Positions 26,509-35,883 of a stretch of DNA of 64,000 nt are shown one piece after another. The number at the start of each line of letters is the position of its first letter. Position 1 is the stretch's first letter. Origin of the DNA: Pedobacter sp. Leaf41 (GTDB lineage: Bacteria; Bacteroidota; Bacteroidia; Sphingobacteriales; Sphingobacteriaceae); contig NZ_LMLE01000013.1 of the NCBI RefSeq assembly GCF_001422545.1, positions 1 to 64,000 on the forward strand. Reading direction: 5' to 3'. Below the pieces are notes generated by a model. It saw only the letters and a list, made by a program, of their open reading frames with translations. It was not told the origin of the DNA and ran no database searches. The translations under genes were made by a program, and so were the position numbers.

Positions 26509-27495
26509 ATGAAAAAAGGAATAATTGTTCTTTTAGCAGCAACTCTAGGTTTAGCGGCTTGTAACAAAGAAAAAAAAGGTGCGGGTGGTTTATTATACAC
26601 TATTCACCATTCTGAAGGAAAAGAAAAAATTAAAGAAGGTGATATCGTTAAAATGAATTTTATTCAGAAAAACGATAAAGATTCAATTTTAGGTAGTACT
26701 TATGACATGGAGAATCCTCAGGTTTTTCCTGTACAGAAAAAAATGTACGCTGGTGACATGAATGATGTTTTAACTATGTTCGGTGAAGGTGATAGCGCAA
26801 CATTTAAAGTGAATTTGGATACTATGGCTTTTTATAGCAAACAGCCTAAGCCAGAGCAATTCAAAAATGATAAATACCTTACGTTCACAGTAAAAATCGA
26901 AAAAGTATTTGCTAAAAAAGCTGGTGAAGCCGATTCTACTTTCAACAAAAGAGCTGGTGAATTTTTTCAAGCTGACTTCAAAGCAAATGCTGATAAAAAG
27001 AAAAATGCTGAAGAAGGTAAATTAAAATCTTACATCGCTGATAATAACTTAAAAACTACTACATCTGCAAGTGGCTTGCAATACATTATCAAAGCACCAG
27101 GAAACGCTGAAAGAGCTGCTCTGGGTGATACTGTTACCTTAAACTATACGGGTAGAGTAACAAAGAAAAATAGCAAAGGTAAATATCCAGTCTTCGATAC
27201 AAGTGACGAAAAAACGGCTAAAGAAGAAGGTAAATTCCAGGCAGGCAGACCATATGGTCCAACTAAAATGGCTATCGGATCAACAATTCCAGGTTTTACT
27301 GAAGCGATTCAATTGATTGGTAAAGGTGGAAAAATCATGGCTATCATTCCTTCGAAATTAGGTTATGGCGAACAAGGTGCACCACAAGTTGGTATTATGC
27401 CTTACAGCCCAATTGTTTTCGAAATCGAAATTACTGATATTAAAAAAGGTACAGCTCCTGCACCAAGTGCACCAGCAATGCCTGCAGCTCAATAA
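26509..27495 (+). CDS. FKBP-type peptidyl-prolyl isomerase lipoprotein, first tandem copy
   Basis: A 328-residue lipoprotein starting MKKGIIVLLAATLGLAAC with lipidated Cys18. An N-terminal domain (about 30-140) is followed by a Lys-rich linker and a C-terminal FKBP domain (about 205-315) with VTLNYTGRV, VFDTSDE, TIPGFTEAIQLIGKG and PSKLGYGEQGAP. The FKBP core carries an insertion of roughly 15 residues between FDTS and the IPG motif. The first ATG, overlapping the previous stop, would spoil the signal peptide, so the internal ATG is used. It has an adjacent diverged copy. Confidence 0.9.
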   Translation: MKKGIIVLLAATLGLAACNKEKKGAGGLLYTIHHSEGKEKIKEGDIVKMNFIQKNDKDSILGSTYDMENPQVFPVQKKMYAGDMNDVLTMFGEGDSATFKVNLDTMAFYSKQPKPEQFKNDKYLTFTVKIEKVFAKKAGEADSTFNKRAGEFFQADFKANADKKKNAEEGKLKSYIADNNLKTTTSASGLQYIIKAPGNAERAALGDTVTLNYTGRVTKKNSKGKYPVFDTSDEKTAKEEGKFQAGRPYGPTKMAIGSTIPGFTEAIQLIGKGGKIMAIIPSKLGYGEQGAPQVGIMPYSPIVFEIEITDIKKGTAPAPSAPAMPAAQ

Positions 27496-27517
27496 AAATT
27501 AAAAAATTATTATTCAT

Positions 27518-27551
27518 AAAAATCTTGTTCATCATATTGGGCAAGATTTTT
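27518..27551 (+). terminator. Terminator between the two FKBP lipoprotein genes
   Basis: AAAAATCTTG and CAAGATTTTT form a 10-base stem with a 14-base loop; the T tract is part of the stem. Confidence 0.6.
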
Positions 27552-27613
27552 GTGTTTAAACGCGGTATCAAAACTAGGGAAGGTTGCATTGGCACCATCA
27601 ATTTAATTTATCA

Positions 27614-28591
27614 ATGAAAAAAGGATTAGTGATTCTATTTGCAGCCGTTTTAGGTTTATCTGCTTGCAATAAATTTGAAAAGGGCGAAGGCGACATGACC
27701 TATAAAATTTACAAAAATGAAGGGAATCCCAAAATTGAGGAAGGGGATTTAGTAAAGTTCAACGTTATCCAAATGATTGATACGAAGGATGGCGATTCTA
27801 CTTTAGTAAATACTTATGATAATGAGCGTCCGCCGTTTTTTACGGTAACAAAATCCAAATTTAAGGGGGATTTAGTAGCTGCGCTAAAGCTTTTAGGCGA
27901 AGGAGATAGTGCTTCGTTTAAATTAAATTTAGATTCATTAGCCAAATACAATGACCAACCCAAGCCATTAGCAGCTCAAAACAATTACGCAACCATTACA
28001 GTGAAAATTGAAAAGGTCTTGCATAAGGTAGCGAATGAAACCGATTCGGTTTTTGAAGATAAAAAAAGAGCGTTTTACAAAGCAGAATATGAAGGTTTGG
28101 TTCAGCGAAATAAAGCAAATGAATCAGCAAAAATTGCAAAGTATATTGCAGATAATGATTTGAAAATGAATACAACTCCGTCTGGATTAAGCTATCTGAT
28201 TGAAAGACCTGGAAATGCAGAAAGGGCAGCGCCATCGGACACTATCTTGGTAGATTATACCGGTCAGTTTACAAATAAAAAAGCTGACGGTAAACTCAAT
28301 GTTTTTGATACTTCAAATGCCAGAATTGCGAAAGACGCGGGGATTTACTCTCCATCTGCACAATATGCTGCCCGCCCTTTGGTGTTAAATCAATTACCTG
28401 TTGGTTTTGCTGAAGGCATTAAGCTAATCGGCGTAGGCGGTAAACTCAAGATAATCATCCCGTCTAAATTAGGCTATGGCGAAAACGGGGGTGGGTCTAT
28501 AAATCCTTTCACGCCATTAGTTTTTGATATTGAGTTAAAATCAATAATTAGGCCTAATAATGGAATTTCATCGGCGCCACTTTCCAGATAG
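27614..28591 (+). CDS. FKBP-like lipoprotein, second tandem copy
   Basis: A 325-residue paralogue of the gene 118 bases upstream, starting MKKGLVILFAAVLGLSAC with Cys18. The order of domains is the same, and the FKBP region keeps DYTGQF, VFDTSNA and IPSKLGYGENGGG. The IPGF motif of copy one reads LPVGF here, and the insert is longer, so isomerase activity is less certain. It is probably an envelope foldase or chaperone that arose by tandem duplication. Confidence 0.87.
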   Translation: MKKGLVILFAAVLGLSACNKFEKGEGDMTYKIYKNEGNPKIEEGDLVKFNVIQMIDTKDGDSTLVNTYDNERPPFFTVTKSKFKGDLVAALKLLGEGDSASFKLNLDSLAKYNDQPKPLAAQNNYATITVKIEKVLHKVANETDSVFEDKKRAFYKAEYEGLVQRNKANESAKIAKYIADNDLKMNTTPSGLSYLIERPGNAERAAPSDTILVDYTGQFTNKKADGKLNVFDTSNARIAKDAGIYSPSAQYAARPLVLNQLPVGFAEGIKLIGVGGKLKIIIPSKLGYGENGGGSINPFTPLVFDIELKSIIRPNNGISSAPLSR

Positions 28592-28634
28592 ATAACGCAT
28601 CAAGATCTTTGGAGTCTCTTAGAGATAAAACAAA

Positions 28635-28666
28635 AAAATCCGCAACATTTACATGCTGCGGATTTT
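28635..28666. terminator. Bidirectional terminator
   Basis: AAAATCCGCAACAT pairs with ATGCTGCGGATTTT with one mismatch, between the FKBP gene and the convergent broken SH3-like gene. Confidence 0.82.
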
Positions 28667-28683
28667 CTTTTTTAATTTGAAGT

Positions 28684-29106
28684 TTAGGCCTGAGCTTCTA
28701 AATATTGTGCGTAGCAATATCCTTCTTCACCATCTTTGGGGCGTACAAGCCAACCCAAATCGTTGCTTTTCTTAACGAGTGTAATAATTTCATCATGTGC
28801 CGCTTTTCCAACAATTGGTTGGTCTGTTCCAGGCCCCTTTACGTATATTTAAATTTCTACTCTGCGTGATCACTTTCGCATGCGTAACTGCTGCATCTAT
28901 GCTCACATTTACGTTTGAAACTAAATCACCGGAGGTAAAATTAGGATTGATTTCGTTGTACACTTCCCATAATGATCTTTTGTTGCGCCATCAGCTGCTG
29001 TTCCATCGATGTATAAGATTCCATCTTGTTCGCGAACAGCCAAATCAGTTATACCAGCTGTGGTTCCAGCGTCGGTTAATGCTTTATATTTATCTTCTAA
29101 TGCCAT
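28684..29106 (-). pseudogene. SH3-like small protein gene with two compensating frameshifts
   Basis: The frame opens at 29106 (MALEDKYKALTDAGTTAGIT) and reads well to the KD near 28975, then must shift by one base to continue WEVYNEINPNFTSGDLVSNV and VNVSIDAAVTHAKVITQS. It must shift back near the CCCC run at 28834-28837 to read GPGTDQPIVGKAAHDEI and end GEEGYCYAQYLEAQA at TAA 28684-28686. The restored product (about 140 residues) has a BON-like N-terminal part and a bacterial SH3-like C-terminal part (NIRKGPGTDQPIVG). Either the gene is decaying or the sequence has two single-base errors. Confidence 0.75.
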
Positions 29107-29113
29107 GGTAGAA

Positions 29114-29574
29114 TTAATTTACAGTTAATTTGCTATCGATTTTTTTAGGTTTTAATGCGCTTAGGTATTGCATTAATGTAATGAGTGATGCCTTTTTGAT
29201 TTTGCCTGTGAGCAAAACCACACCATCTTTAACTTCTGCCTTTACCGTTGGAAAATCTTTTGTGGCATTAGCAACATTTTAAGTTAAAATTGATCTTCAG
29301 CAATTACAACAGGCTTTTCTTGTTTAATTGTTAAACTGTTGATTACCGATTTCACACCTTTTTCTGCTTTGGCAATCTCTTCTGCTTTTGCTTTCGCAGC
29401 ATCATCAGCAACTTCGCCCGTTAAAGTTACATCGCCTTTTGCCACAGCCACGGTAATGCCGGCAGCTTCTTTGGTTTGGATTGCAGCCTGTAAATCTGCA
29501 TCTTTTGGTTTACACCCTACAAAAAACAATGTAGTGGCGATAACCATAGTCATCAAAAATTTAGTTGTTTTCAT
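29114..29574 (-). pseudogene. BON-domain lipoprotein gene broken between its two domains
   Basis: Residues 1-96 (from 29574) form a lipoprotein signal peptide with lipobox Cys21 (FFVGC) and a BON domain with AGITVAVAKGDVTLTGEV. A stop then occurs at 29284. Directly beyond, in another frame, a second BON domain reads NVANATKDFPTVKAEV, KDGVVLLTGKIKKASL and LKPKKIDSKLTVN, ending at TAA 29114-29116. Removing one base from each of two homopolymers (29277-29280 and 29286-29289) would join the parts. The SH3-like gene starts 8 bases after this stop, so the two formed an operon of envelope-stress-type small proteins. Confidence 0.75.
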
Positions 29575-29713
29575 CCTTATTTAATATAATGTTTAACATT
29601 TTTTATCGTTGAAACCGGAAATTTGGGATGTCCGCTTTCTGAAATTAAACAAGGATGATTTTTGTAAAAACGAGTATGGTAATAGCGTTTAATTGAAAGA
29701 AAAATTATGAATT

Positions 29714-30199
29714 TTATTTTTGAACATTAATTTTCCAGAGTTTAAATGGGTGTTTAGTTAGATTTGAATTGTAATATTTTTTCTCCTGGGTAACTTCTTC
29801 AGCTACCCATTCTGGTAATTCGAACTTCTCGTCTTCTGAATCCAATTCTATCTCCGCCACAATTAATCCATTGTTGTCGCCTAAAAATACATCAACTTCC
29901 CAAAGTTTGTCCTGGTGATGAATTTCATATCTTAATTTTTCGAGTTCTGCTTCGGCGAAATTATCGAGTAGTTCCAATCCTTCCCCTAATGGAATTTGAT
30001 ATTCGTATTCTAATCTGGAGGCACCGACAGAAATACCCTTAATGGTTATCCACGCGTTGTCATCAGTGGTACGTACCCGAATGGTTTTGTTGGGGTCGCT
30101 AACTAAATAACCTTGTCTCAAATGTTTTCCGCCTGGCTTGTCAAGTTTGGCCCATTCAGACTCCTTGATCAGGAATTTTCTTTCAATTTCTCTGCCCAT
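29714..30199 (-). CDS. CYTH-domain protein (triphosphate tunnel metalloenzyme)
   Basis: A 161-residue cytosolic protein. It begins MGREIERKFLI, the ExExK-type signature of the CYTH superfamily, and continues with the basic and acidic strands of the tunnel (TIRVRTTDDNAWITIKG, LRYEIHHQDKLWEVDVF, LIVAEIELDSEDEKFELP). Family members hydrolyse inorganic triphosphate or thiamine triphosphate or make cAMP; which applies here is not visible. The ATG overlaps the stop of the hexosaminidase gene as TAATG, so translation is probably coupled. Confidence 0.9.
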   Translation of the reverse strand: MGREIERKFLIKESEWAKLDKPGGKHLRQGYLVSDPNKTIRVRTTDDNAWITIKGISVGASRLEYEYQIPLGEGLELLDNFAEAELEKLRYEIHHQDKLWEVDVFLGDNNGLIVAEIELDSEDEKFELPEWVAEEVTQEKKYYNSNLTKHPFKLWKINVQK

Positions 30200-32148
30200 T
30201 ATCTGCTCCTTTTTTGCAATTCTGAGATTGGCATACTGATTAACCTACCCACCGGCTCCGTACCTTTGTAGGTAATAATACGAAGCATACTAGCATCTTT
30301 CGGTGGGGTTAAAGCCCCAGTGTATTTTGGGTAAAAGCGATCAGGACTCGAGTTATCAAAACTATAGTAAATGTCCAGCCCGTCGATCTCTGGTGTAAGC
30401 TCAATAATCAGTTGTTTATCAGCACTTCGTTTTACTGTAAAGATGGGGTCGTAAATGGCAGGAGAGTATTTGATTTCTGCAAGATCAAGGCGCTTAAAAT
30501 GTTCTTCAGTACGATAGATGAAATTTGTCCAGTTCTTCTTTTCAATCGGGCTCCAAACTGATTCGGAGATTGCAAAAGCACGTGGCCATAGCATATATTG
30601 TACCTGGCGGAAATTGAATATCTGCTCCGTCCACAGGTTTGCTTGCCCACCAATAATGTATTTAGGATCGGCTCCGGCAGGAATAGGGTTAAATTGGTAA
30701 GCTTTGTTTAACCTTAAAGAAGCATAAACTTTCGGTTCGGTAATTTGGTCTGCCTGCATGTAATCCAGATAGGCAAAATCTGTTGGGCTCATTACTACAT
30801 TGTGTTTATCTTTTGAGGCTTCAATGCCATATTTTAAACCTCTCCAGCTCATAACCGAAGCTGTTGGCGAAACACCACCCTCCAAAATTTCATCCCAGCC
30901 CATAAATTTTTTGCCTTTCGAAACTACAATTTGCTCTACACGTTTTTCAAAATACGCCTGAACTTGTGGAATGGTTTTTAAGCCTTCACGCTGCATCAAA
31001 GCTTTCACCTGTTCGTTCTTTTCCCAAAAGTTATGAGGGGCCTCGTCTCCTCCCATGTGGATATATTCAAAGGGGAAAAGCTTTGCAATTTGCGTAATCA
31101 CCGAATCGAGAAAAACATAAACTTTTTCGTTTGCAGGGCAAAGTGTATTATCTACTAAAGCGGTTGGTGGTGCGCCGCGACTCCAATCCATTATTTTTTC
31201 TCCCGATCGCACTTTATAATTCACTGCATCGGGTGTACAAGAAAGGTCAGGATAAGATGCAATTGCCGCTAAACTGTGCCCTGGAACATCTATTTCGGGC
31301 ATAATATTTACAAACCGATCTTGTGCATATTTAACCAGGTCTTTGATATCTTCCTGGGTGTAGAAGCCACCATAAGTTCGTGGTTCATTTGCCGCTGGTG
31401 GAATAAAATCGCCAAAAGTACCAGTTTTTTGAACACTCCAGGCCCCAACTTCTGTTAATTTCGGTAAGCCCTTAATTTCTATTCTCCAGCCTTCATCATC
31501 TGTTAAATGAAAATGTAGCAAATTGAATTTATAACGAACCATTTGATCAATAAACTGTTTGACTTCATCTTTGGTAAAAAAGTGACGGGCTACATCAAAC
31601 ATCAGGCCTCTCCAGCCTAATTTTGGATAGTCAACAACATCAACACAGGGTAGTTTCCACTTTGTGTTTTTCGTCAATTCCTTGCTTTCAATTTCAACAG
31701 GGAAAAGTTGAATTAGAGATTGGATACCCCAAAATATACCCGCAGGTTTGTTGGCCGTAATCACAATCTGAGTTGGATTAACATTTAGCTTATAGCCTTC
31801 AGTTCCGAGTTGATTGTCATTTTCGGTATTGAGAATTAACTTAATTGTAGGGTGATTTGCCGTGGTGACATTGCTGACAAACTTGCCTGTAGCAGTTTCA
31901 ATTCTTTCGGATAATAAAGCAATGGATTGTTGCAAACCTTCGCTTTTTGATGCTAAAATACTGACATTTTCCGGTAGTGTAAAGGTTCCTGCCTTTTTCA
32001 TCAAAGAAACTGGTTCAGGAATAATGGCAATTTGAGCCTGTAAAATCGGACTATCGCCCTCAGAAACTTCAGGTTCACTTATAATACTCTGAGCGTATAT
32101 ATTTGTTGCAAAAACGATGACGGAAACGATAAGGAAAATCTTTTTCAT
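30199..32148 (-). CDS. Secreted beta-N-acetylhexosaminidase, family GH20
   Basis: A 649-residue exported glycosidase that removes terminal GlcNAc or GalNAc from glycans. After a signal peptide (about 1-19) come a GH20b N-terminal domain (about 40-165) and the TIM-barrel catalytic domain, starting GWRGLMFDVARHFFTKDEVK. The catalytic pair Asp368-Glu369 lies in HMGGDEAPH. A C-terminal beta domain (about 560-640) follows. The substrate could be chitin-type or glycoprotein sugars, or recycled peptidoglycan; no neighbouring glycan locus decides it. Confidence 0.95.
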   Translation of the reverse strand: MKKIFLIVSVIVFATNIYAQSIISEPEVSEGDSPILQAQIAIIPEPVSLMKKAGTFTLPENVSILASKSEGLQQSIALLSERIETATGKFVSNVTTANHPTIKLILNTENDNQLGTEGYKLNVNPTQIVITANKPAGIFWGIQSLIQLFPVEIESKELTKNTKWKLPCVDVVDYPKLGWRGLMFDVARHFFTKDEVKQFIDQMVRYKFNLLHFHLTDDEGWRIEIKGLPKLTEVGAWSVQKTGTFGDFIPPAANEPRTYGGFYTQEDIKDLVKYAQDRFVNIMPEIDVPGHSLAAIASYPDLSCTPDAVNYKVRSGEKIMDWSRGAPPTALVDNTLCPANEKVYVFLDSVITQIAKLFPFEYIHMGGDEAPHNFWEKNEQVKALMQREGLKTIPQVQAYFEKRVEQIVVSKGKKFMGWDEILEGGVSPTASVMSWRGLKYGIEASKDKHNVVMSPTDFAYLDYMQADQITEPKVYASLRLNKAYQFNPIPAGADPKYIIGGQANLWTEQIFNFRQVQYMLWPRAFAISESVWSPIEKKNWTNFIYRTEEHFKRLDLAEIKYSPAIYDPIFTVKRSADKQLIIELTPEIDGLDIYYSFDNSSPDRFYPKYTGALTPPKDASMLRIITYKGTEPVGRLISMPISELQKRSR

Positions 32149-32268
32149 TAATAATAAATTGCAGTTTAACCGAATAAGTGTTAATCCGCAATTTATTAAA
32201 AAAGATTTTTACTAGCAGTATTATTTAATACAATTTATACGCTATCCTCTCAAATGATACCCTTTTGA

Positions 32269-32982
32269 TTATCTATGGTTAATATTTAGTTTAATTGCAG
32301 TAATGAATGCCTCATGTAAATTTTTGCTGAAAGGACTTTGCTGATCCTTTAATCTTTCTGGATGCCATTGGATAAAGAGAAGAAATGATTTTCCTTCAGG
32401 ATCAAATCTTTCCATAGCTTCGGTTACACCATCAGGAGATATGGCGCTAACAACCAAGCCCTTTCCTGTTCGATCCGTACTTTGGTGGTGATTGCTATTT
32501 ACCAAACCTTTATCAGTATTTATAATGCCACTTAACCATGAGGAGGGATTAACGATGACTTCATGATAACGGTCGCTTTTGTCAGGCATTTTCGAATGGT
32601 TGAATTTCCCCCAAGTCGTTATATCCGGAATTAAATTTCCGCCAAAAAATACGTTTCCAACCTGCATTCCGCGGCAAATTCCTAAAACTGGGATACCGTT
32701 TTTTTCAGTGTATTCCAAAACCTTAAATTCAAACTCATCGCGTTGCTCATCAATATCATCTTCGTAACAATAGGGGTAATACTCTGGCATATTGTAAAAT
32801 CTCGGATGAACATCTTCACCGCCGGTTAGTACAATGCCGTGGCATTTTTCTATTTCCTCAAAATTATTCAATTTATAACCCAGCTGGATGACTTGAACAT
32901 TTTCATTGTAGGATAAAACCCAGTTGCTGTAAATATCGAATTTGCTACAATCTGTAACACCTATAATTATTTTATCAGACAT
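32269..32982 (-). CDS. Class I glutamine amidotransferase-like hydrolase (peptidase C26, PuuD-like)
   Basis: A 237-residue cytosolic protein of the gamma-glutamyl-GABA hydrolase family. The nucleophile elbow is GICRGMQVGN with the catalytic Cys, LTGGEDVHP lies upstream, and the catalytic His is in IQWHPERL. The family cleaves gamma-glutamyl amides; no polyamine genes are nearby, so the substrate is unclear. Confidence 0.87.
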   Translation of the reverse strand: MSDKIIIGVTDCSKFDIYSNWVLSYNENVQVIQLGYKLNNFEEIEKCHGIVLTGGEDVHPRFYNMPEYYPYCYEDDIDEQRDEFEFKVLEYTEKNGIPVLGICRGMQVGNVFFGGNLIPDITTWGKFNHSKMPDKSDRYHEVIVNPSSWLSGIINTDKGLVNSNHHQSTDRTGKGLVVSAISPDGVTEAMERFDPEGKSFLLFIQWHPERLKDQQSPFSKNLHEAFITAIKLNINHR

Positions 32983-33212
32983 AAATATTTTTTTACCACA
33001 AAATAAAGAGGAATAATAATCAATAGTGGAATTGGTTTAATGTAGCAATTTTTATTATTTAAAATTAAAATTCGACTCAAAAAAAAGCTTCAGAATATAT
33101 CAGTGTGTGTGTTTAAAAAGATATTCGTTTAACAAAGGGAAAGTGCCATGCTGCTAAAGAAATTTTAGCATTTATTACAATTGATTATCTTGTAGGCATT
33201 AAAATATATTTC

Positions 33213-35285
33213 ATGTTGGAATACGCACTCAAACCGTCTGAAAATTTCAGAAAATCAGCTGTTAGATCAGTTTGGGCAATCGCCTTATTTGTATTTACCT
33301 ATGCTTTCTTAATTTTTATTTCCATAGCGCTCACAATAGTTTGCGGTTATTTAGGGGTAAAATTGATTGAATTTTATGTAAATATCTTTACGCTAATGTT
33401 AGGATTAGGTATGATTGGTTTTGGCTTCTTAATCTTGTTTTTCTTAATCAAATTTATGTTTAAGGGCAATAAAATGGATCGATCGCATCTGGTGGAAATC
33501 ACTCGAGATGAAGAGCCGCAATTATTTAAAATGATTGATGAAATAGTAGCGGATGTTCATACTGATTTTCCGAAAAAGGTCTATCTATCGAGCGAAGTAA
33601 ATGCATCAGTTTTCTACGACTCTAACTTTTGGAGCATGTTTTTTCCGATTCGAAAAAACCTGCAAATCGGTGTCGGTTTAATTAATACAACAACTGTAGA
33701 TGAATTGAGGGCGATATTAGCACATGAGTTTGGTCATTTTTCGCAAAAAAGCCTAAAAATTGGAAGCTATGTATACAATGTGAATCGCATTATTCATGAT
33801 ATCTTGTATGACAATGATGGTTATAACCAGGTGGCCAGAAAGATAGCAGATTCAACCTCGTATTTTGGGATATTTGTTTTGCTATCTGATAAAATTGTTG
33901 GATTAATGCAGCAAATTTTGGTTTGGGTTTATGGCGTACTTAACACAAATTATTCTAAACTTTCTCATGAGATGGAGTACCACGCAGATGCCATAGCCGC
34001 TCATGTTGTGGGTTCGAAACCCTTAATTGATTCACTGCTGCGTATGCAGTTGGCCAATCAGGCGCTGGATATGGTATTGAGTTACTATGATAGAAAAATC
34101 GAGGCAAATATTAAAACAACTAATGTGTTTCCGCAGCAAATACTTGCAATGAATTTTTTGGCTAAACTGAATAAATTGCCCGTTAAAAACGAATTTCCAG
34201 AGGTAGATCTCCGTTACTACAATAGGTTTAATAAATCAAAACTCAGTTTTAGTCACTTGTATTCGTCACATCCAGAAACTGAAGACCGAGTAGTTAAACT
34301 GGCGCAAATTAACGGTCAGTTAAAGAATAGCCAAACAGGGCTTGCGATAAATTTGCTGGTAAACAAAGACCAGATATCGGCTCAGCTAACCGATAAAATG
34401 TTTGTTAATGTGAATTATTTGGAAGAGCCTATTGATCAGGTAAAGGAAGATTTTGAGCAAGATTTTATAAGCCAAACCAAACAAAATTCTTTCCCAGATT
34501 TATTCAATGAGTATTTCGATTATAGAAATCCTTATATAAAGTACACCGAAAGTGATTTCAAAAAATCAATAGCTGATACTGATTTAAGTTTTGATCTCCT
34601 GTTTGGAGATAAGAGTTTGACTCTAATTTATGAACTGAATGCCCTTGAAGCTGATTGGAATACAATTGATAGAATAGATTCTGGTTTAATTGATATAAAG
34701 ACCTTCAATTATAATGGCCAAAAATATTCGAAAGCTGATTGTAGGGCTATGATTGATTATTTAAATTCGGAGATTGAAAATAAGAAGATAGAACTAGAGA
34801 ATTTGGATATGAAAATTTTCGAGTTTTTCCGCCATGAGGCTTTTAGGCAAAATCTTACTCCTGAATTCCAGGTTTTAGCAATATGCTATCAAAGAACAGC
34901 CGAAAAGTTCAAACTCCAACAGAATGTTTATGCTGATTTGGCAAATGCAACCTCGTTTATGCACAGCACCACACCGTTTAATGTGATTAAAAAGAATATG
35001 GTTGTGGTAAAAAATGAAGAGAAGAAATTTAAGGAGAGCATACTTTCCATTCTTGCTGATGAAGATTATGTTGACGGTTTCAGTGAGGAAGTGAAGCTTC
35101 GCTTTGAAGAATATTTGAAGTACGATTACAAATATTTTGGTGCAGATTTATATTTCGACGAGGAGCTCAAAGTACTGTTCCAGGCGATGGCTGATTATGC
35201 TGACGTGATCACCGACATTCACTTTAAGGCAAAAAAGAAATTGCTGGAATTTGAAGCCCAATTGGGTACTCCGGTTTTAACTTAA
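33213..35285 (+). CDS. M48-family membrane metalloprotease
   Basis: A 690-residue membrane protease. Two N-terminal membrane helices (about 20-45 and 55-80) precede the catalytic region with the zinc motif HEFGH at residues 171-175 and a downstream EMEYHADAIAAH segment that supplies the third zinc ligand. The C-terminal ~350 residues are charged and helical, and longer than in HtpX. It is likely involved in membrane-protein or stress-related proteolysis, by family analogy. Confidence 0.9.
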   Translation: MLEYALKPSENFRKSAVRSVWAIALFVFTYAFLIFISIALTIVCGYLGVKLIEFYVNIFTLMLGLGMIGFGFLILFFLIKFMFKGNKMDRSHLVEITRDEEPQLFKMIDEIVADVHTDFPKKVYLSSEVNASVFYDSNFWSMFFPIRKNLQIGVGLINTTTVDELRAILAHEFGHFSQKSLKIGSYVYNVNRIIHDILYDNDGYNQVARKIADSTSYFGIFVLLSDKIVGLMQQILVWVYGVLNTNYSKLSHEMEYHADAIAAHVVGSKPLIDSLLRMQLANQALDMVLSYYDRKIEANIKTTNVFPQQILAMNFLAKLNKLPVKNEFPEVDLRYYNRFNKSKLSFSHLYSSHPETEDRVVKLAQINGQLKNSQTGLAINLLVNKDQISAQLTDKMFVNVNYLEEPIDQVKEDFEQDFISQTKQNSFPDLFNEYFDYRNPYIKYTESDFKKSIADTDLSFDLLFGDKSLTLIYELNALEADWNTIDRIDSGLIDIKTFNYNGQKYSKADCRAMIDYLNSEIENKKIELENLDMKIFEFFRHEAFRQNLTPEFQVLAICYQRTAEKFKLQQNVYADLANATSFMHSTTPFNVIKKNMVVVKNEEKKFKESILSILADEDYVDGFSEEVKLRFEEYLKYDYKYFGADLYFDEELKVLFQAMADYADVITDIHFKAKKKLLEFEAQLGTPVLT

Positions 35286-35292
35286 ATTAAAA

Positions 35293-35320
35293 AGCGCCGA
35301 ACTTTTTAGGTATCGGCGCT
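35293..35320 (-). terminator. Terminator downstream of the YiaA-like gene
   Basis: AGCGCCGA and TCGGCGCT pair around a 12-base loop. On the minus strand the stem is followed by TTTTAATTT. It lies between convergent genes and may serve both. Confidence 0.72.
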
Positions 35321-35329
35321 GTTAACGAG

Positions 35330-35737
35330 TTAATGCAAATCCTGACTTTTGGTAAAAATTTGGCTGTCTCTCGTGTTTTTCTGTACCGTTATGGCGCCAA
35401 ATAGCGAAAGCAGAAAGGCAAAGGCATAAAATCCTTTCTCACTGGGTAAAAGTGTGGCGTTCCATAATCCAATTACCAATAAGGTAATGGTTAATAGTGT
35501 TGAAAACCAGCTTAAACCATAGTAGATTTCCGTTACCGGAATACCTTCCAATTTATCGCGAACAGCTTTTTGTAATGAGATTACAGCGAAAAGACCAAAC
35601 ATCAATACGGTAAAATAATATCCTTTTTCATTAAGAAGCATGTCAGAACGCCATAGGCCAACAATGAAGCCTATCATTCCAATGCCCAATGCAATCCAGG
35701 CCGCAGCCACAAATGCATTCGATGGTTTTTGATTCAT
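35330..35737 (-). CDS. YiaA/YiaB-family inner-membrane protein
   Basis: A 135-residue protein with four membrane helices arranged as two repeats of a two-helix unit (AWIALGIGMIGFIVGLW...EKGYYFTVLMFGLF and LSWFSTLLTITLLVIGLWNA...EKGFYAFAFLLSLF). Each repeat carries the L..EKG(Y/F)Y motif typical of the YiaAB domain. Function of the family is not established. Confidence 0.88.
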   Translation of the reverse strand: MNQKPSNAFVAAAWIALGIGMIGFIVGLWRSDMLLNEKGYYFTVLMFGLFAVISLQKAVRDKLEGIPVTEIYYGLSWFSTLLTITLLVIGLWNATLLPSEKGFYAFAFLLSLFGAITVQKNTRDSQIFTKSQDLH

Positions 35738-35883
35738 TTGATTAGAGTTTAATTTAATTCAATGGAAAACGCTAAAGTTTGTTAAAAGGTATCTGCGCCT
35801 GTAATTATCTTTTTACCAGGTTATTAAATAATCAATCAAAGCCGAAACTTTTTCATTAGCGCTTATAATGGTATATTAGTTAT

